DNA from: Shewanella dokdonensis
GTDB taxonomy: Bacteria > Pseudomonadota > Gammaproteobacteria > Enterobacterales > Shewanellaceae
DNA: 64,000 nt
Assembly (NCBI RefSeq): GCF_018394335.1
Contig: NZ_CP074572.1
Coordinates: 3,658,001-3,722,000 of the forward strand
Reading direction: 5' to 3'
Shown here: one piece after another, positions 20,140 through 30,844 of the stretch
How positions within the stretch are numbered: the stretch's first letter is position 1
How the letters are laid out: each line of letters opens with the position of its first letter
The notes under the pieces: generated by a model
Seen by the model: only the letters and a program-made list of their open reading frames with translations
Told to the model about the DNA's origin: nothing
Databases searched by the model: none
Made by a program: the position numbers and the translations under genes

Positions 20140-20779
20140 ATGACTCTGGATAAATTTTCTCTTTAAATTCACAGAGATCTTCGATAATGCAACTGCCGCA
20201 TCTAGGCTTACGTGCAATGCAAGTATATCGACCGTGCAGAATTAGCCAGTGGTGAACATCAACCTTAAATTCATCTGGGACAACTTTTAGCAGTTTATCC
20301 TCTACCTGCTGTACGTTTTTTCCAGGGGCAAAATTGGTACGATTGCTGACCCGGAAAATGTGAGTATCGACGGCTATGGTTGGCCAGCCAAAGGCAGTGT
20401 TAAGCACCACATTTGCCGTTTTTCGGCCCACACCAGGCAAGGATTCTAATGCGGCTCTGTCCTCGGGCACTTGACCCTGATAGTCATCCAATAATTTCTG
20501 CGATAGCGCAACGACATTGACAGCTTTGTTGTTGTACAGCCCGATGGTTTTGATGAAGTGTTTGAGTCCTTCAACACCTAGATTTACGATGGCTTGCGGT
20601 GTGTTAGCTACCGGGAACAGTTTGGCCGTGGCCTTATTGACACTCACGTCTGTGGCTTGTGCTGACAATGCGACAGCTACCAGCAGCTCAAATGGACTAC
20701 TGTAATGTAATTCGGTTTTAGGGTGAGGATTCTGCGCTCTTAGGCGTTTAAGAATTTCAGTTCTTTTAGCGTTATTCAC
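20138..20779 (-). CDS. nth: Endonuclease III
   Basis: 213 residues. DNA glycosylase/AP lyase that removes oxidised pyrimidines. The helix-hairpin-helix ESLPGVGRKTANVV holds the catalytic Lys, and VDTHIFRVSNR the catalytic Asp. The C-terminal CIARKPRCGSCIIEDLC supplies the C-X6-C-X2-C-X5-C ligands of the 4Fe-4S cluster. Last gene of the rsxABCDGE-nth series, 20 bp after rsxE; this linkage is conserved across gammaproteobacteria. Frame intact. Confidence 0.95.
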   Translation of the reverse strand: MNNAKRTEILKRLRAQNPHPKTELHYSSPFELLVAVALSAQATDVSVNKATAKLFPVANTPQAIVNLGVEGLKHFIKTIGLYNNKAVNVVALSQKLLDDYQGQVPEDRAALESLPGVGRKTANVVLNTAFGWPTIAVDTHIFRVSNRTNFAPGKNVQQVEDKLLKVVPDEFKVDVHHWLILHGRYTCIARKPRCGSCIIEDLCEFKEKIYPES

Positions 20780-20799
20780 TGTTGGTCCTTCACTAAGGG

Positions 20800-21493
20800 T
20801 TAGTTCACCTTGGTGACTCTCGCACGTGTCACGATAGTTGCTGCCGCTTGGGTTTTGCGGGCGGAGAGTTTTTGTCTATCACGTTTTTTAGCGCGATCAA
20901 CAGACCCACACCAAAGAAGGCGCCCGGTGGTAACATTGCCAACAGGAACGGTGTGTTAACGTGCCAGACTTCTATACGTAATACACTGGCCCAACTACCA
21001 AGCAGCTGATCCGCACCATCAAATAAGGTGCCCTGACCCAGGATCTCCTCGCTGCACCTAAGACCATCAATACCAAGGTAAATCCCATGCCCATCATTAA
21101 GCCGTCAAAGGCCGCTTTTAATGGACTATTTCGAGAAGCAAAAGCTTCTGCTCGGCCAATAATGATGCAGTTGGTAACAATCAGCGGTAAGAAAATCCCA
21201 AGTGATAAATACAAGCCATAGGCATAAGCATTGATCAGCAACTGTACCGCAGTAACCAGCGCGGCAATGATCATCACAAACACCGGGATACGGATATCTT
21301 TCGGGACAAAATCTCGCACGAGAGACACCAGTACGTTTGATGCAATGAGTACCACCATGGTGGCAACGCCAAGGCCGATGGCATTGGTGAAGGTGGCGGT
21401 GACGGCCAGTAATGGACAGAGTCCCAAGAGTTGCACTAATCCTGGGTTGTTTTTCCATAATCCCTGCCAGGCAATTTCACGGTATTGGCTCAT
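20800..21493 (-). CDS. rsxE: RsxE/RnfE membrane subunit (two frame changes)
   Basis: Integral membrane subunit of the Rsx/Rnf ferredoxin:NAD or SoxR-reducing complex. Starts [20 protein letters not shown] with six hydrophobic segments. The frame breaks near 21046 (one G short: restored to [19 protein letters not shown]) and again in an A5 run at 20869-20873 (restored to [12 protein letters not shown]...). With both corrected the protein is 231 residues, the standard length, ending TRARVTKVN. The ATG overlaps the rsxG stop (ATGA). Confidence 0.9.
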
Positions 21494-22123
21494 TGGTTTG
21501 CCTCACAATTCATTGGTTGCTGGTAGATCATCTGTTGATTCGCTTCAAAGTAACTGAGCGCATTGCGTAGCGCTTTGGTATAGGCCCTGGGGGTGATGGT
21601 GGCTCCGGTAAACTGATCAATATCACCACCATCTTTTTTACATACCAGCTCTTATCGTTGCTGCTGTCAAAGACTTTGCCAGCAAAGCGTTTCACCCAGT
21701 TTGATTTGCGACTGTCGATTTTATCACCAAGTCCGGGGTTTCCTGTTGTGACAATGTCTGTACTCCAAGTACAGTGCCATCATTGCGCACACCCACAATG
21801 AGTTGAATTTCGCCGTTGTAGCCATCTGGCGCTACGGCTTCTATGGCTATTGCCACCGCTTGTCCATTTTTCATCGCCACATAAGCGGGGAGAGGGCGGC
21901 TAGTACCCAGACTCTCTGGGGCATGCAGTAGGGTGCAGGTTTGTGCCAAATCATTGTCGTGCAGCGCATCGGGAATAATCTGGTGTAACACTTTCAACAG
22001 TTGCAGCCGTTGCTGGTCGGCAATGGTTTGTTTAGTCATCAGATTGACTGCGGCCACCAAGGCGGTACAGATCAGTGCAAATAATCCCAGCAACATGCCA
22101 TTTCTTAACATTGTATTGTGCAA
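21490..22123 (-). CDS. rsxG: RsxG/RnfG FMN-binding subunit (two frame changes)
   Basis: Membrane-anchored subunit with a periplasmic flavin domain. One N-terminal membrane helix. Breaks at about 21734 (a G missing; restored [16 protein letters not shown]) and in an A6 run at 21634-21639 (restored [25 protein letters not shown]). The restored tail contains the covalent FMN motif (S/T)GAT as FTGATIT. About 211 residues. I use TTG 22123, which has GAGGAG six bases upstream; ATG 22111 is the alternative. Confidence 0.88.
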
Positions 22124-22133
22124 AATCTGCTCC

Positions 22134-23183
22134 TCAGCCCCGTGAATGGCCGTATGTACGAGGCTTGATGTAATAATCGATCAATGGCGCACTGATATTG
22201 GCCAGTAGTACCGCAAAAGCGAAGGCATCGGGATAGCCGCCAAAACTCCGAATGAGGTAGACCAATACGCCGATAATAGCACCAAACAGCAGGCGACCTT
22301 TGTTACTGGTGGCGGCCGTCACGGGATCGGTCGCAATAAAGAATGCACCAATCATGGTGGCACCGGAAAACAGGTGGATCAGCGGGCTGACATGTGTCAG
22401 CGGATCCCAGGCCCAAGCGATAGTGGCGCAGACCAATAGGGCGCCAAGCACGCCAGCGCTGATATGCCAGCGAATCAATTTAAGCCGTAGCAGTAACAGT
22501 CCACCCGCGAGATACGCCAAATTTACCCAAAACCAGCCTTTCCCCGCCCAACCATTGAAAATGAGTTTTTGCAAACTGTCGGCGGTAGTAATTCCTAAAT
22601 GCAGATCTGTTTTCAGTGTATCCAGAGGTGTGGCCATGGTGGTGCCATCAATGCCAAGCCGATAGCTATCGGCAACGGCTATTTGTGAGCCGCTAAAAAT
22701 AATCTGCAAGCTGTCAAAAAAACCGGGAGAATGCTGGGCTGCCGTGACGGGGGCGACCCAACTGGTCATTTGCACCGGAAAGGCAATCAACAGTAATACA
22801 TATGCGGCCATTGCAGGGTTGAACAGATTCTGCCCTAAGCCACCATACAACTGTTTCACTATGATGATGGCAAAGGCGCTACCTATCAGCACCAACCACC
22901 ATGGCGCTAAAGGCGGAATTGCGACGCCTAGCAAAAATGCGGTTAACAACGCACTGTTGTCAGAAATAGTGTGAATGACTGACCGTTGCCGCAGTTGCAT
23001 GATCACGGCTTCGCAGCATAGCGCGACCAGCATCGCCAGTATCACCTGGATTAAAGTGCCCCAACCGAAAAATGCGCATTGCACTACCAGTGCTGGCATG
23101 GCGCATAACAGCACGCGTTGCATTACTGTGCTGGTTTGCAGTTGACGGCTCAAATGGGGCGATGAGGCAATTTTAAATGCCAT
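22134..23183 (-). CDS. rsxD: RsxD/RnfD membrane subunit
   Basis: 349 residues from ATG 23183 ([18 protein letters not shown]), one base after the rsxC stop. About nine hydrophobic helices. The RnfD flavinylation segment is seen as [10 protein letters not shown], in which a Thr carries FMN in homologues. Part of the rsxABCDGE complex that in E. coli keeps SoxR reduced and in other bacteria couples NADH/ferredoxin to an ion gradient. Frame intact. An in-frame upstream start at 23216 lies inside rsxC and is not used. Confidence 0.93.
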   Translation of the reverse strand: MAFKIASSPHLSRQLQTSTVMQRVLLCAMPALVVQCAFFGWGTLIQVILAMLVALCCEAVIMQLRQRSVIHTISDNSALLTAFLLGVAIPPLAPWWLVLIGSAFAIIIVKQLYGGLGQNLFNPAMAAYVLLLIAFPVQMTSWVAPVTAAQHSPGFFDSLQIIFSGSQIAVADSYRLGIDGTTMATPLDTLKTDLHLGITTADSLQKLIFNGWAGKGWFWVNLAYLAGGLLLLRLKLIRWHISAGVLGALLVCATIAWAWDPLTHVSPLIHLFSGATMIGAFFIATDPVTAATSNKGRLLFGAIIGVLVYLIRSFGGYPDAFAFAVLLANISAPLIDYYIKPRTYGHSRG

Positions 23184-23184
23184 G

Positions 23185-25506
23185 TTAATTATTCTCCTGC
23201 TCGCGAGCACGCTCACGTGCTTTCTGCTTGGCTTTTGCTACAGCGGCAGCTATACGGGCTTTTTATCATCAATAACGGCGTGAGTTGGCTCTGCACTGTT
23301 GGTTACCGGTGACGGCTGCGGCTCATTGTCAGCATTTGCCTCAGTCTCCGGCACCATACTCTCAGTACTCTCGGTTGCTTCTTCGATGCTAAGCTCGGGT
23401 GCCGATGCGGATTTTTTAGCTTTAGCTTTTGCAATTGCTGCTGCGATTCGTGCCTTCTTGTCGGTATCAACTGTATTGTCAACAGCAGTGGCTGCAGCCA
23501 ATGAAGTCTCTTCGGTTGCTACGTGGGTATCTGTCGCCGCTTTTTTGGCTTTAGCTTTCGCAATCGCCGCCGCTATTTTGGCCTGTTTATCTGTGGCAGC
23601 CGTGAGTGCGGTGTTACTGCTTGCCGCTGATGTATCCGCTTCCTTCAATTCGGGAGCCTCGGCAGTCGCTTGCGCTTTTTTGGCTTTGGCGCGGGCAACG
23701 GCGGCAGCTACTTTGGCTTGTTTTTCTGCCTCAGGCGTCAGTGCCGTTGTGGTAGCTGTGGCTGTAGCCGAAGATTGCTCGGCAGCCTTCTTGGCTTTAG
23801 CCCTCGCTATTGCAGCTGCAACGGCGGCTTTTTTGTCATCTTGATTTGGGCTCGGTGCCTCGGGCTGGTTTTCGCTGGCGGCTGTTGTCTGGGCCTTTTT
23901 CGCTTTGGCTCTGGCAATCGCGGCTGCTACAGCGGCTTTATTATCCACCACGGGTGAAGGTGTATTGTCAGTTGTGTTTTTGGCGGCCTGGCTTGGCTTT
24001 TACCCGTGCAAGCGCTGCGGCCACAGTATCCTTTTCATCTCCAGACATTACGGATTTACGTTTTGCCGCGGCTTCCTGTGCTTTGCTAGCGCGCTCTTGT
24101 TTTTCCTGCTCTAGTCGCAAACTGCGCGCTTCAAAGCGCTTTTTAGCGTGCTCTGCATGCAGTTTGTCTTCGCGGTTTTTGCGGATTGCTGCTTTAGCAA
24201 CACGATAATACTGTACTAATGGAATGTCAGATGGACAGACATAGCTGCAACAACCACATTCGATGCAGTCCTTCAGATGGAAACTTTCGGCTTTATCATA
24301 TTCTGCTGCCTTGGCATGCCAATACAGTTGTTGTGGCAGCAAGGCTACCGGACACACTTGTGCACATTCGCCACAACGGATGCAGGAGCGCTCCTGCGCT
24401 GCCGTAGCGAGTTCTTCCGGCTGTGGCAACAACAGGCAGTTAGTGCCTTTCAAGACGGGCACATCAACCGTTGCTAGGGTGTAACCCATCATCGGGCCGC
24501 CGACAATCACTTTACTGTCAGGTGTAGCCTTAAACCCTGTCTGTTCAAGAATGTGACGAACGGGAGTCCCTATGGGGATCCAGTAGTTGCCAGGTGTTGT
24601 TGTATTGCTGCCGGTGACCGTAATAACCCGCTCAAGCAGTGGCAGCCCTTGATATACCGCTTGCTGAATCGCAAAAGCCGTACCGACATTCTGCACCACA
24701 ATGCCTAAATGCGCCGGAATTGCGCCGGAAGGCACTTCCTGACCGGTAAGAATGTGGATCAGCTGTTTTTCACCACCAGAAGGGTATTTGGTTGGAATGA
24801 CTTGAATGCGACATCGACTTAAGCTCACGGTGGCTAAGGCTTGCTCCATCGCCTGTGCCGCTGCGGGTTTATTGTCTTCAATAGCGACAATAATGGCTTC
24901 CGGTTGCAGCAATTGCTGCATTAATGCCACACCCTTCAGAATGGCGCTGGCTTGTTCCCGCATCAATCTGTCATCGGCGGTGATATAAGGCTCGCACTCC
25001 ACACCGTTAATGATCAGCAACTTAATCTTGCTAGCAGGATTGAGTTTGATGTGGCTTGGAAACATAGCACCGCCCATACCGGCAATACCTGCGTCACGAA
25101 TTCTCTGCAATATCTGTTCATGGCTTAATGGGCCAGAGGCATTATTGAAGATGACTGATTCATCAAGTCCATCGGCTTGTAAGACACACGTCAGTATTGG
25201 TAAGGCCGATGGGTGGTTACTGGGCTTTGGCTCAATCGTGGTAATGGTGCCGGAGGTTGGAGCATGTACTGCCAGATACATGGCAGAAACGCCACGTGTT
25301 AGGGGCTGTCCTTTCAATACCCGTTGCCCCGGTTTAACGGCTAACACGGCTGTTTCGCCTACTTGTGGTAATGGCAACAGATATTCGCTTGCAGGTGCTA
25401 GTCGCTGAATGGGACGAGTATTCGACAGTTGTTTCATTTCTGGAGGGTGGATCCCTCCTGTCAGTGGCCAGAGGACTGTAGGCTCAGTGGATGCAGATTG
25501 GCTCAA
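23185..25506 (-). CDS. rsxC: RsxC/RnfC with long Ala/Lys repeat tail (two frame changes)
   Basis: NADH/FMN and Fe-S subunit. The N-terminal part (from TTG 25506, AAGAGGA upstream) holds the RnfC barrel, a GGEKQLI region, and two 4Fe-4S motifs [12 protein letters not shown] and [12 protein letters not shown] at about residues 370-420. From about residue 480 the protein becomes seven degenerate copies of a roughly 17-residue [15 protein letters not shown] unit joined by acidic/Pro/Ser linkers. One apparent extra base near 23990 and one missing A at 23260-23264 break the frame. Corrected, the protein has 773 residues and ends [11 protein letters not shown] next to rsxD. Confidence 0.9.
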
Positions 25507-25518
25507 TGGAAAATCCTC

Positions 25519-26060
25519 TTACAGCGTTTTGACCGGAATGGCGTTAAGTTGCCAGTCCCAGGTTCGCAGATCCTGTTTAACCGGACGCATCTCAATGCAA
25601 TCCACCGGACAGGGCTCAACACACAAATCGCAGCCGGTGCAGGCGCTGGTCAGCACTGTATGCATTAATTTCCCGGCACCAATAATGGCATCAACAGGAC
25701 AAGCCTGAATACACTTAGTGCAGCCGATACATTCTTCTTCACGAATAAAGGCGACTTTTTTATCTGCGTTTCGGCGGTAGCCGTCAGCGGCTCTGGCTCA
25801 ACGCCCATTAGGTCTGCCAGTTTTTCCATGGTGGCCGAACCACCTGGCGGACAACGGTTAATTTTTTCGCCGTTGGCAATGGCTTCAGCATATGGCCGGC
25901 AGCCAGGATAACCACATTGGCCGCATTGGGTCTGCGGCAGCAACGACTCAATCTGATCGACAATTGGATTGCCTTCAACTTTGAACTTTTCGGCCGCAAA
26001 TCCCAGCACTACACCAAACACCAGTGCCAGCAGTGTTAACAGTATTACAGCTATCAGCAT
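25519..26060 (-). CDS. rsxB: RsxB/RnfB ferredoxin-like subunit (one frame change)
   Basis: N-terminal membrane anchor, then a Cys-rich cluster domain [16 protein letters not shown] (about residues 45-60). After one A is added to the A6 run at 25756-25761, two 4Fe-4S motifs follow: [16 protein letters not shown] and [16 protein letters not shown]. About 180 residues, slightly shorter than E. coli RsxB at the C-terminus. Stop lies 12 bp before the rsxC TTG. As printed, the protein would lose both ferredoxin clusters. Confidence 0.9.
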
Positions 26061-26072
26061 GGAAAATTCGCT

Positions 26073-26651
26073 CTACTTAACCAGGCCGGTGAAGCCCATA
26101 AAGGCCAGTGACATCAGACCGGCAGTGATCATGGCAATGGCACCGCCTTTAAAAGGTAAGGGGACATCCGCCGCAGCCAGACGCTCGCGCATGGCAGAAA
26201 ACAGAATTAATACCAGTGAAAAACCGAGTGCAGCACCAAAACCATAGACGGCTGATTGCATAAAGTTATGTTGTTCATTGATATTCAGCAGTGCCACCCC
26301 AAGAACGGCGCAGTTGGTGGTAATCAGTGGAAGATAGATACCTAAGGCGCGATAAAGGCTGGCAGAAGTCTTCTGGACCACCATCTCAGTGAATTGCACC
26401 ACCACTGCAATCACCAGAATAAAGGCCATGGTGCGCAGGTAACCCAATTCAAACGGCTGCAGCAGATACTGATCCACCAGATAACTGAGGATCGAGGCAA
26501 GCGTCAGCACAAAGGTGGTCGCCATCGACATACCTATTGCTGATTCCAGCTTACTGGACACGCCCATGAATGGACAAAGTCCCAAGAATTTAACCAGCAC
26601 AAAGTTGTTGACCAGCACGGTGCCAATCAGCAACAGCAGATAATCACTCAT
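26073..26651 (-). CDS. rsxA: RsxA/RnfA membrane subunit
   Basis: 192 residues from ATG 26651 ([20 protein letters not shown]). Six hydrophobic helices, with the paired conserved motifs [13 protein letters not shown] and [13 protein letters not shown]; membrane Cys residues bind an intramembrane Fe-S in homologues. First gene of the rsxABCDGE-nth series, 12 bp ahead of rsxB. Frame intact. Confidence 0.95.
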   Translation of the reverse strand: MSDYLLLLIGTVLVNNFVLVKFLGLCPFMGVSSKLESAIGMSMATTFVLTLASILSYLVDQYLLQPFELGYLRTMAFILVIAVVVQFTEMVVQKTSASLYRALGIYLPLITTNCAVLGVALLNINEQHNFMQSAVYGFGAALGFSLVLILFSAMRERLAAADVPLPFKGGAIAMITAGLMSLAFMGFTGLVK

Positions 26652-26954
26652 CATATTCACGGCATTACAATTTCTTGGCGGTTATTATCGGTGTTTCGTC
26701 CGTTATTAACAACACATGAAATTTAGGGATTATTAATAGGATTGTGACAATCTCATGCGCAATAAGTTTGCGGCCAAGCGATGAAGTGGGATCTCTACCG
26801 CGTTTTGCGGGGGCAACTGCCAATACATAGCCGAATATGTTGTTAATGCAGTGAGATAATTCGCAAGAATGTAGAAATGTACTGTTGCCCAGATCTCAAC
26901 AGCGCAAGTTTAATGAAGAAAAAGATAAGATAGTAGGGGATAAGCGCTTAGAAA
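26652..26954. other. Region between the tRNA-Asn array and rsxA
   Basis: No gene seen. It should hold the rsxA promoter and the 3' end of the tRNA-Asn transcript. I see no clear operator or strong hairpin. Confidence 0.5.
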
Positions 26955-27029
26955 TGGCTCCCTGACTGGACTTGAACCAGTGACATACGGATTAACAGTC
27001 CGCCGTTCTACCGACTGAACTACAGGGGA
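26955..27029 (-). tRNA. tRNA-Asn (GTT), third copy in transcription order
   Basis: Same sequence as the two neighbouring copies, including anticodon loop CTGTTAATC, TTCAAGTCC T-arm and encoded CCA. One C is missing in the plus-strand CTCCC run (26959-26962), which would unbalance the acceptor stem; probably a base-calling deletion. Confidence 0.9.
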
Positions 27030-27051
27030 ACAGATTTTCGAGGTTAGTGTG

Positions 27052-27127
27052 TGGCTCCCCTGACTGGACTTGAACCAGTGACATACGGATTAACAGTCCG
27101 CCGTTCTACCGACTGAACTACAGGGGA
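27052..27127 (-). tRNA. tRNA-Asn (GTT), second copy
   Basis: 76 nt, 5' TCCCCTG pairs with CAGGGGA before the G discriminator and encoded CCA. Anticodon GTT. Confidence 0.96.
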
Positions 27128-27168
27128 ATGACACAGAAACTTACATTTACGCAAATCTATTCTTCAAA

Positions 27169-27244
27169 TGGCTCCCCTGACTGGACTTGAACCAGTGACA
27201 TACGGATTAACAGTCCGCCGTTCTACCGACTGAACTACAGGGGA
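27169..27244 (-). tRNA. tRNA-Asn (GTT), first copy
   Basis: 76 nt, identical to the second copy. It lies directly downstream of a strong promoter at 27277-27305. Confidence 0.96.
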
Positions 27245-27276
27245 ATCGCAAAGCGTGTCTCTGAAGAACGGAGCGC

Positions 27277-27305
27277 ATAGTAAATCGCTCACGAAGTTGA
27301 GTCAA
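27277..27305 (-). promoter_or_regulatory. Sigma-70 promoter of the tRNA-Asn array
   Basis: On the minus strand TTGACT (27300-27305), a 17-bp spacer, TACTAT (27277-27282), then a GC-rich discriminator GCGCTCCG as in stringently controlled stable-RNA promoters. Confidence 0.75.
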
Positions 27306-28151
27306 CTCGGCATTACAAAAAAAGCGTCATTGCGAGTTTGATTGCTTATCTAATGTGCATGCAACGGCTTTTTGACAAGAATTAACGGGATTATGCTTAA
27401 AAAATAACGGCTAAGGGGAAATTATAATGCTGGAAATTTGCACTTATCCTGCGAACTTGTGGTGCCCGCGACCAGCAATAGCCGTAAAAATTCTGGTGAT
27501 AGCCAGAAAATTTGGACGATGCTCCTTTCTGCTACGGATTTATCGCTGTGCTTCATAACGATTAGGCATAAAAGACGTATGGTATAGTGCCGCACAAAAT
27601 GCTGTTTTAACCGTGTTTGAAGCATGACTGTCTGTGTATTTTGTGATATTTGTCTCATTTCTACGCGGGGTAGATTTTAAATGTAATTAATTTTCATGGC
27701 AGATAGAACCGGCGCTTGTAATGCCATGAAATGCCAATCCCGCATGGTTACAGGGCTGGATCCAGTTATCCACTGAATCTGTGGATAACCCTGTGGGTTT
27801 GTCTGGTAAATATGCCGCAAACCCCTATGCCTTCTGGGGTGGACTTAAATCCGCCAAAAAACGCTGCAAAAAATAAATACAAATAAAAACAATATCTTAT
27901 AAAAGTCAAGCGACGGAATGATAGTTGACCAGTTTTGTAATCAATTTGTAAGAAATTAGTCAGCCAGTGCTGTGCATTAAATTGGTGCTTTGACTCCATT
28001 TTACGCATAACCCCTGCCGACTATCATGCCGTTATTGAATTTCAGTAGTTACTGTTATAGCCCTTCGTAACGACTGAGAATTACCTGGTAGCGGTAGCAT
28101 GCGGCTGATGGTGAGGATACAATAGCGGGTTCAACCGGAGGAGATAAACCT
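27306..28151. other. Long upstream region of uvrB with a DnaA-box pair
   Basis: About 850 bp without a credible gene; two short leftward frames lack family features or ribosome-binding sites. It contains an inverted DnaA-box pair at 27766-27788. I could not find a CTGT-N8-ACAG LexA box by eye. Confidence 0.55.
27765..27789. promoter_or_regulatory. Inverted pair of DnaA boxes
   Basis: GTTATCCAC (27765-27773) and GTGGATAAC (27781-27789) are perfect inverted repeats 7 bp apart. Read outward they give TTATCCACT on plus and TTATCCACA, the consensus DnaA box, on minus. They lie about 360 bp upstream of uvrB. Confidence 0.65.
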
Positions 28152-30169
28152 GTGTCCGAACCCGTGTTCAAATTAGTTTCTCAATACGCACCTGCTGGCG
28201 ATCAACCCACGGCGATTTCACAGCTCGTTGACGGCTTAGAGGCCGGACTCGCTCATCAGACTTTACTCGGGGTAACTGGCTCTGGAAAAACTTTCACGGT
28301 TGCCAACGTGATTGCAGCTTTAGGAAGACCCACCATCATTATGGCGCCCAACAAGACACTTGCGGCGCAACTCTACGGCGAAATGAAAGAGTTTTTCCCT
28401 CACAATGCCGTTGAATATTTTGTCTCTTATTACGACTACTATCAGCCAGAAGCTTATGTTCCAGCGACTAACACCTTTATTGAAAAGGATGCTTCGGTTA
28501 ACGCACATATAGAACAGATGCGTCTATCTGCCACCAAAGCGTTGTTAGAACGCCGGGACGTAGTGTTGGTAGCATCGGTTTCCGCCATTTATGGTTTGGG
28601 CGACCCTGATTCCTATATGAAGATGATGCTGCACTTGCGTCAGGGCGACACCATGGGGCAGCGGGATATTCTGCAACGCCTGAGTGAGCTGCAATATACC
28701 CGCAATGACATGGAACTGGCGCGGGGACGTTCCGCGTGCGCGGTGAAGTCATCGATATTTTCCCGGCGGAATCTGAACGCGATGCGATCAGAGTGGAGCT
28801 GTTTGATGATGAAATTGAACAGTTGTCGATGTTCGACCCGCTAACGGGGCATATCAACAAACGTCTGGCGCGTACCACTGTGTATCCCAAAACCCATTAT
28901 GTGACACCGCGTGAGAAAATTCTGGCAGCTACCGAGCAGATCAAAGAAGAGTTGCGGGAGCGACGCCAACAACTGCTGGATGCCAATAAATTGGTGGAAG
29001 TTCAACGGCTCACCGAACGGGTGCAGTACGATATCGAGATGATGATCGAACTGGGTTACTGCTCTGGTATTGAAAACTATTCCCGCTATTTGTCTGGCAG
29101 GCAGCCGGGAGAAGGCCCGCCAACCTTGCTCGACTATCTGCCCGCCGATGGCTTGATGATTATCGATGAATCCCATGTCACCGTGCCACAGATTGGCGCC
29201 ATGTATAAAGGTGACCGTTCGCGTAAAACTACGTTAGTGGAGTATGGTTTTCGGCTGCCTTCGGCATTGGATAATCGGCCATTGAAGTTTGATGAGTTTG
29301 AAGCGCTGATGCCGCAGACGATTTATGTGTCTGCAACGCCAGGTTCTTATGAAATGGAGCGTTGTGACGGTGAAATTGCCGAGCAGGTCGTCAGACCCAC
29401 CGGGTTATTGGATCCCGAAGTCGAAGTCCGACCGGTGGCTATTCAGGTTGACGATCTGTTGTCTGAAGTGGCTAAACGGGTGGCGGTGAATGAGCGGGTA
29501 TTGGTCACCACGCTTACCAAACGGATGGCGGAAGATCTTACCGAATATCTGGATGAACATGGCGTTAAGGTGCGTTATCTGCATTCCGATGTAGAAACAG
29601 TTGAACGTGTTGAAATTATTCGAGATCTACGCAAAGGGATCTTTGATGTATTGGTCGGGATTAACCTGCTGCGTGAAGGGTTAGATATGCCAGAAGTGTC
29701 GTTGGTATGTATTTTTGATGCCGACAAAGAAGGTTTCTTGCGCTCCGAACGTTCACTGATCCAGACCATCGGCCGTGCCGCTCGTAACGTCAACGGTAAG
29801 GTGATTTTGTATGCGGATAAGGTGACGCCTTCTATGGCTAAAGCGATGGATGAAACCGCCCGGCGTCGTGAAAAACAGCATAAGTTCAATGAAGAACACG
29901 GCATTATTCCCCGCGGGGTTGTGAAACGCATCATTGATGTCATGGATATCGGCGACTCAGATCGTAGCAATTATGACAGTAACACTTGGCAAAAAGTTGC
30001 TGAAACGAAAGGACAATATCAGAGTAGGGCGAGTGCGGCCGAGCTTTCTCACGAAATTGATCATCTGGAAAAGCAGATGTTGCAACATGCGCGCGATCTG
30101 GAATTTGAAGAAGCGGCGGCAATCCGTGATCAAATCGCAGGTCTCAGGCAGCAACTGATCAAGGCCTAA
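28152..30169 (+). CDS. uvrB: UvrB excinuclease subunit (one frame change)
   Basis: Nucleotide-excision-repair helicase-like subunit that verifies damage with UvrA and recruits UvrC. GTG start at 28152 with GGAGGAGA upstream. Walker [11 protein letters not shown] at residues 40-49; beta-hairpin [13 protein letters not shown]-terminal UvrC-binding helices ending [17 protein letters not shown]. One base is missing near 28722-28727; restoring it gives [17 protein letters not shown] and 672 residues, the normal size. An essential-for-repair gene broken at a GGGG run suggests consensus error. Confidence 0.94.
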
Positions 30170-30207
30170 AGCCATAAGACGTTGTTTTGCTATTATTACT
30201 ATCCCAT

Positions 30208-30233
30208 AACCACCCGCATCCGCGCGGGTGGTT
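30208..30233. terminator. Hairpin after uvrB
   Basis: AACCACCCGC (30208-30217) pairs with GCGGGTGGTT (30224-30233). Strong stem but no T-run; sits between convergent uvrB and the rhomboid gene. Confidence 0.55.
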
Positions 30234-30263
30234 AGCACTAGGGTGAGGTAACCGAGGGTAAAT

Positions 30264-30844
30264 TTATGCCGCTGGTTGTTTGATGCGGCAGTAACCGCTT
30301 ATCAGTAGGAAAATACCGATACCGCTCAGTAACCCGACTAAATGCGCTTCGGTTGCCACCCTAGCGCCAATTAGTTGTGTAACTTCAGCATTGCCCCCAT
30401 AACTTGTTCCCACACCACTTTGGCAATGACGCCCACAAGTAACAGATAACCAGAGCGCCAGCCTATTTTGATGTCGTTAAGCGCGCCATAGGCAAATAGT
30501 CCGTGCAGTACGCCACTGAGCCCCACATAAGCGCTCAGTGCAGGGAAGGCAAACCAAAGACCCAATCCTTCGGTGAGGCATAACGCGAGTAACAGCCAGG
30601 CCAGATGTCTGTTGCCATAGTGGACGCGGTGGATAAAAACGACGACCCAGAACCCCGCCAGATTCATCAGCAGATGCCAAAGATTGGTGTGTATCAGGTT
30701 ACCTGTCAGTAGCCGCCACCATTGGCCGTCAGCAATAAACTGGCGTTGATATTCCATGAGGTCAATGGTGTCTGCCCATTGCAATACAATGCACAGAACA
30801 CTGACAGTGGCAACGCTCAGCCACGGGGAAGGCCGCCAATTCAT
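30264..30844 (-). CDS. Rhombosortase-type rhomboid protease (one frame change)
   Basis: About 193 residues when restored, six hydrophobic segments. Rhomboid signatures: [10 protein letters not shown] in an early helix, catalytic Ser in [11 protein letters not shown], and catalytic His in [11 protein letters not shown]. The His lies beyond the break at a C5 run (30394-30398, one base short), so the printed frame lacks it. The small size and GLSGVLHG motif fit rhombosortase (RrtA), which processes GlyGly-CTERM proteins. Its ATG overlaps the queC stop, implying translational coupling. Confidence 0.78.

Noticed and set aside
23299-23844. Long rightward Ala-rich open frame opposite rsxC
   Set aside because: It is the antisense of the Ala/Lys repeat tail; low complexity keeps the frame open. 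No RBS or family match.
23250-23951. rsxC repeats as a CRISPR or separate repetitive gene
   Set aside because: The units are degenerate protein-coding repeats in frame with rsxC, not DNA direct repeats with unique spacers.
27422-27658. Leftward 78-codon frame upstream of uvrB
   Set aside because: No recognisable domain, no RBS, composition like noncoding DNA.
27766-28008. Leftward 80-codon frame overlapping the DnaA-box pair
   Set aside because: No family features; its end lies within the regulatory inverted repeat.
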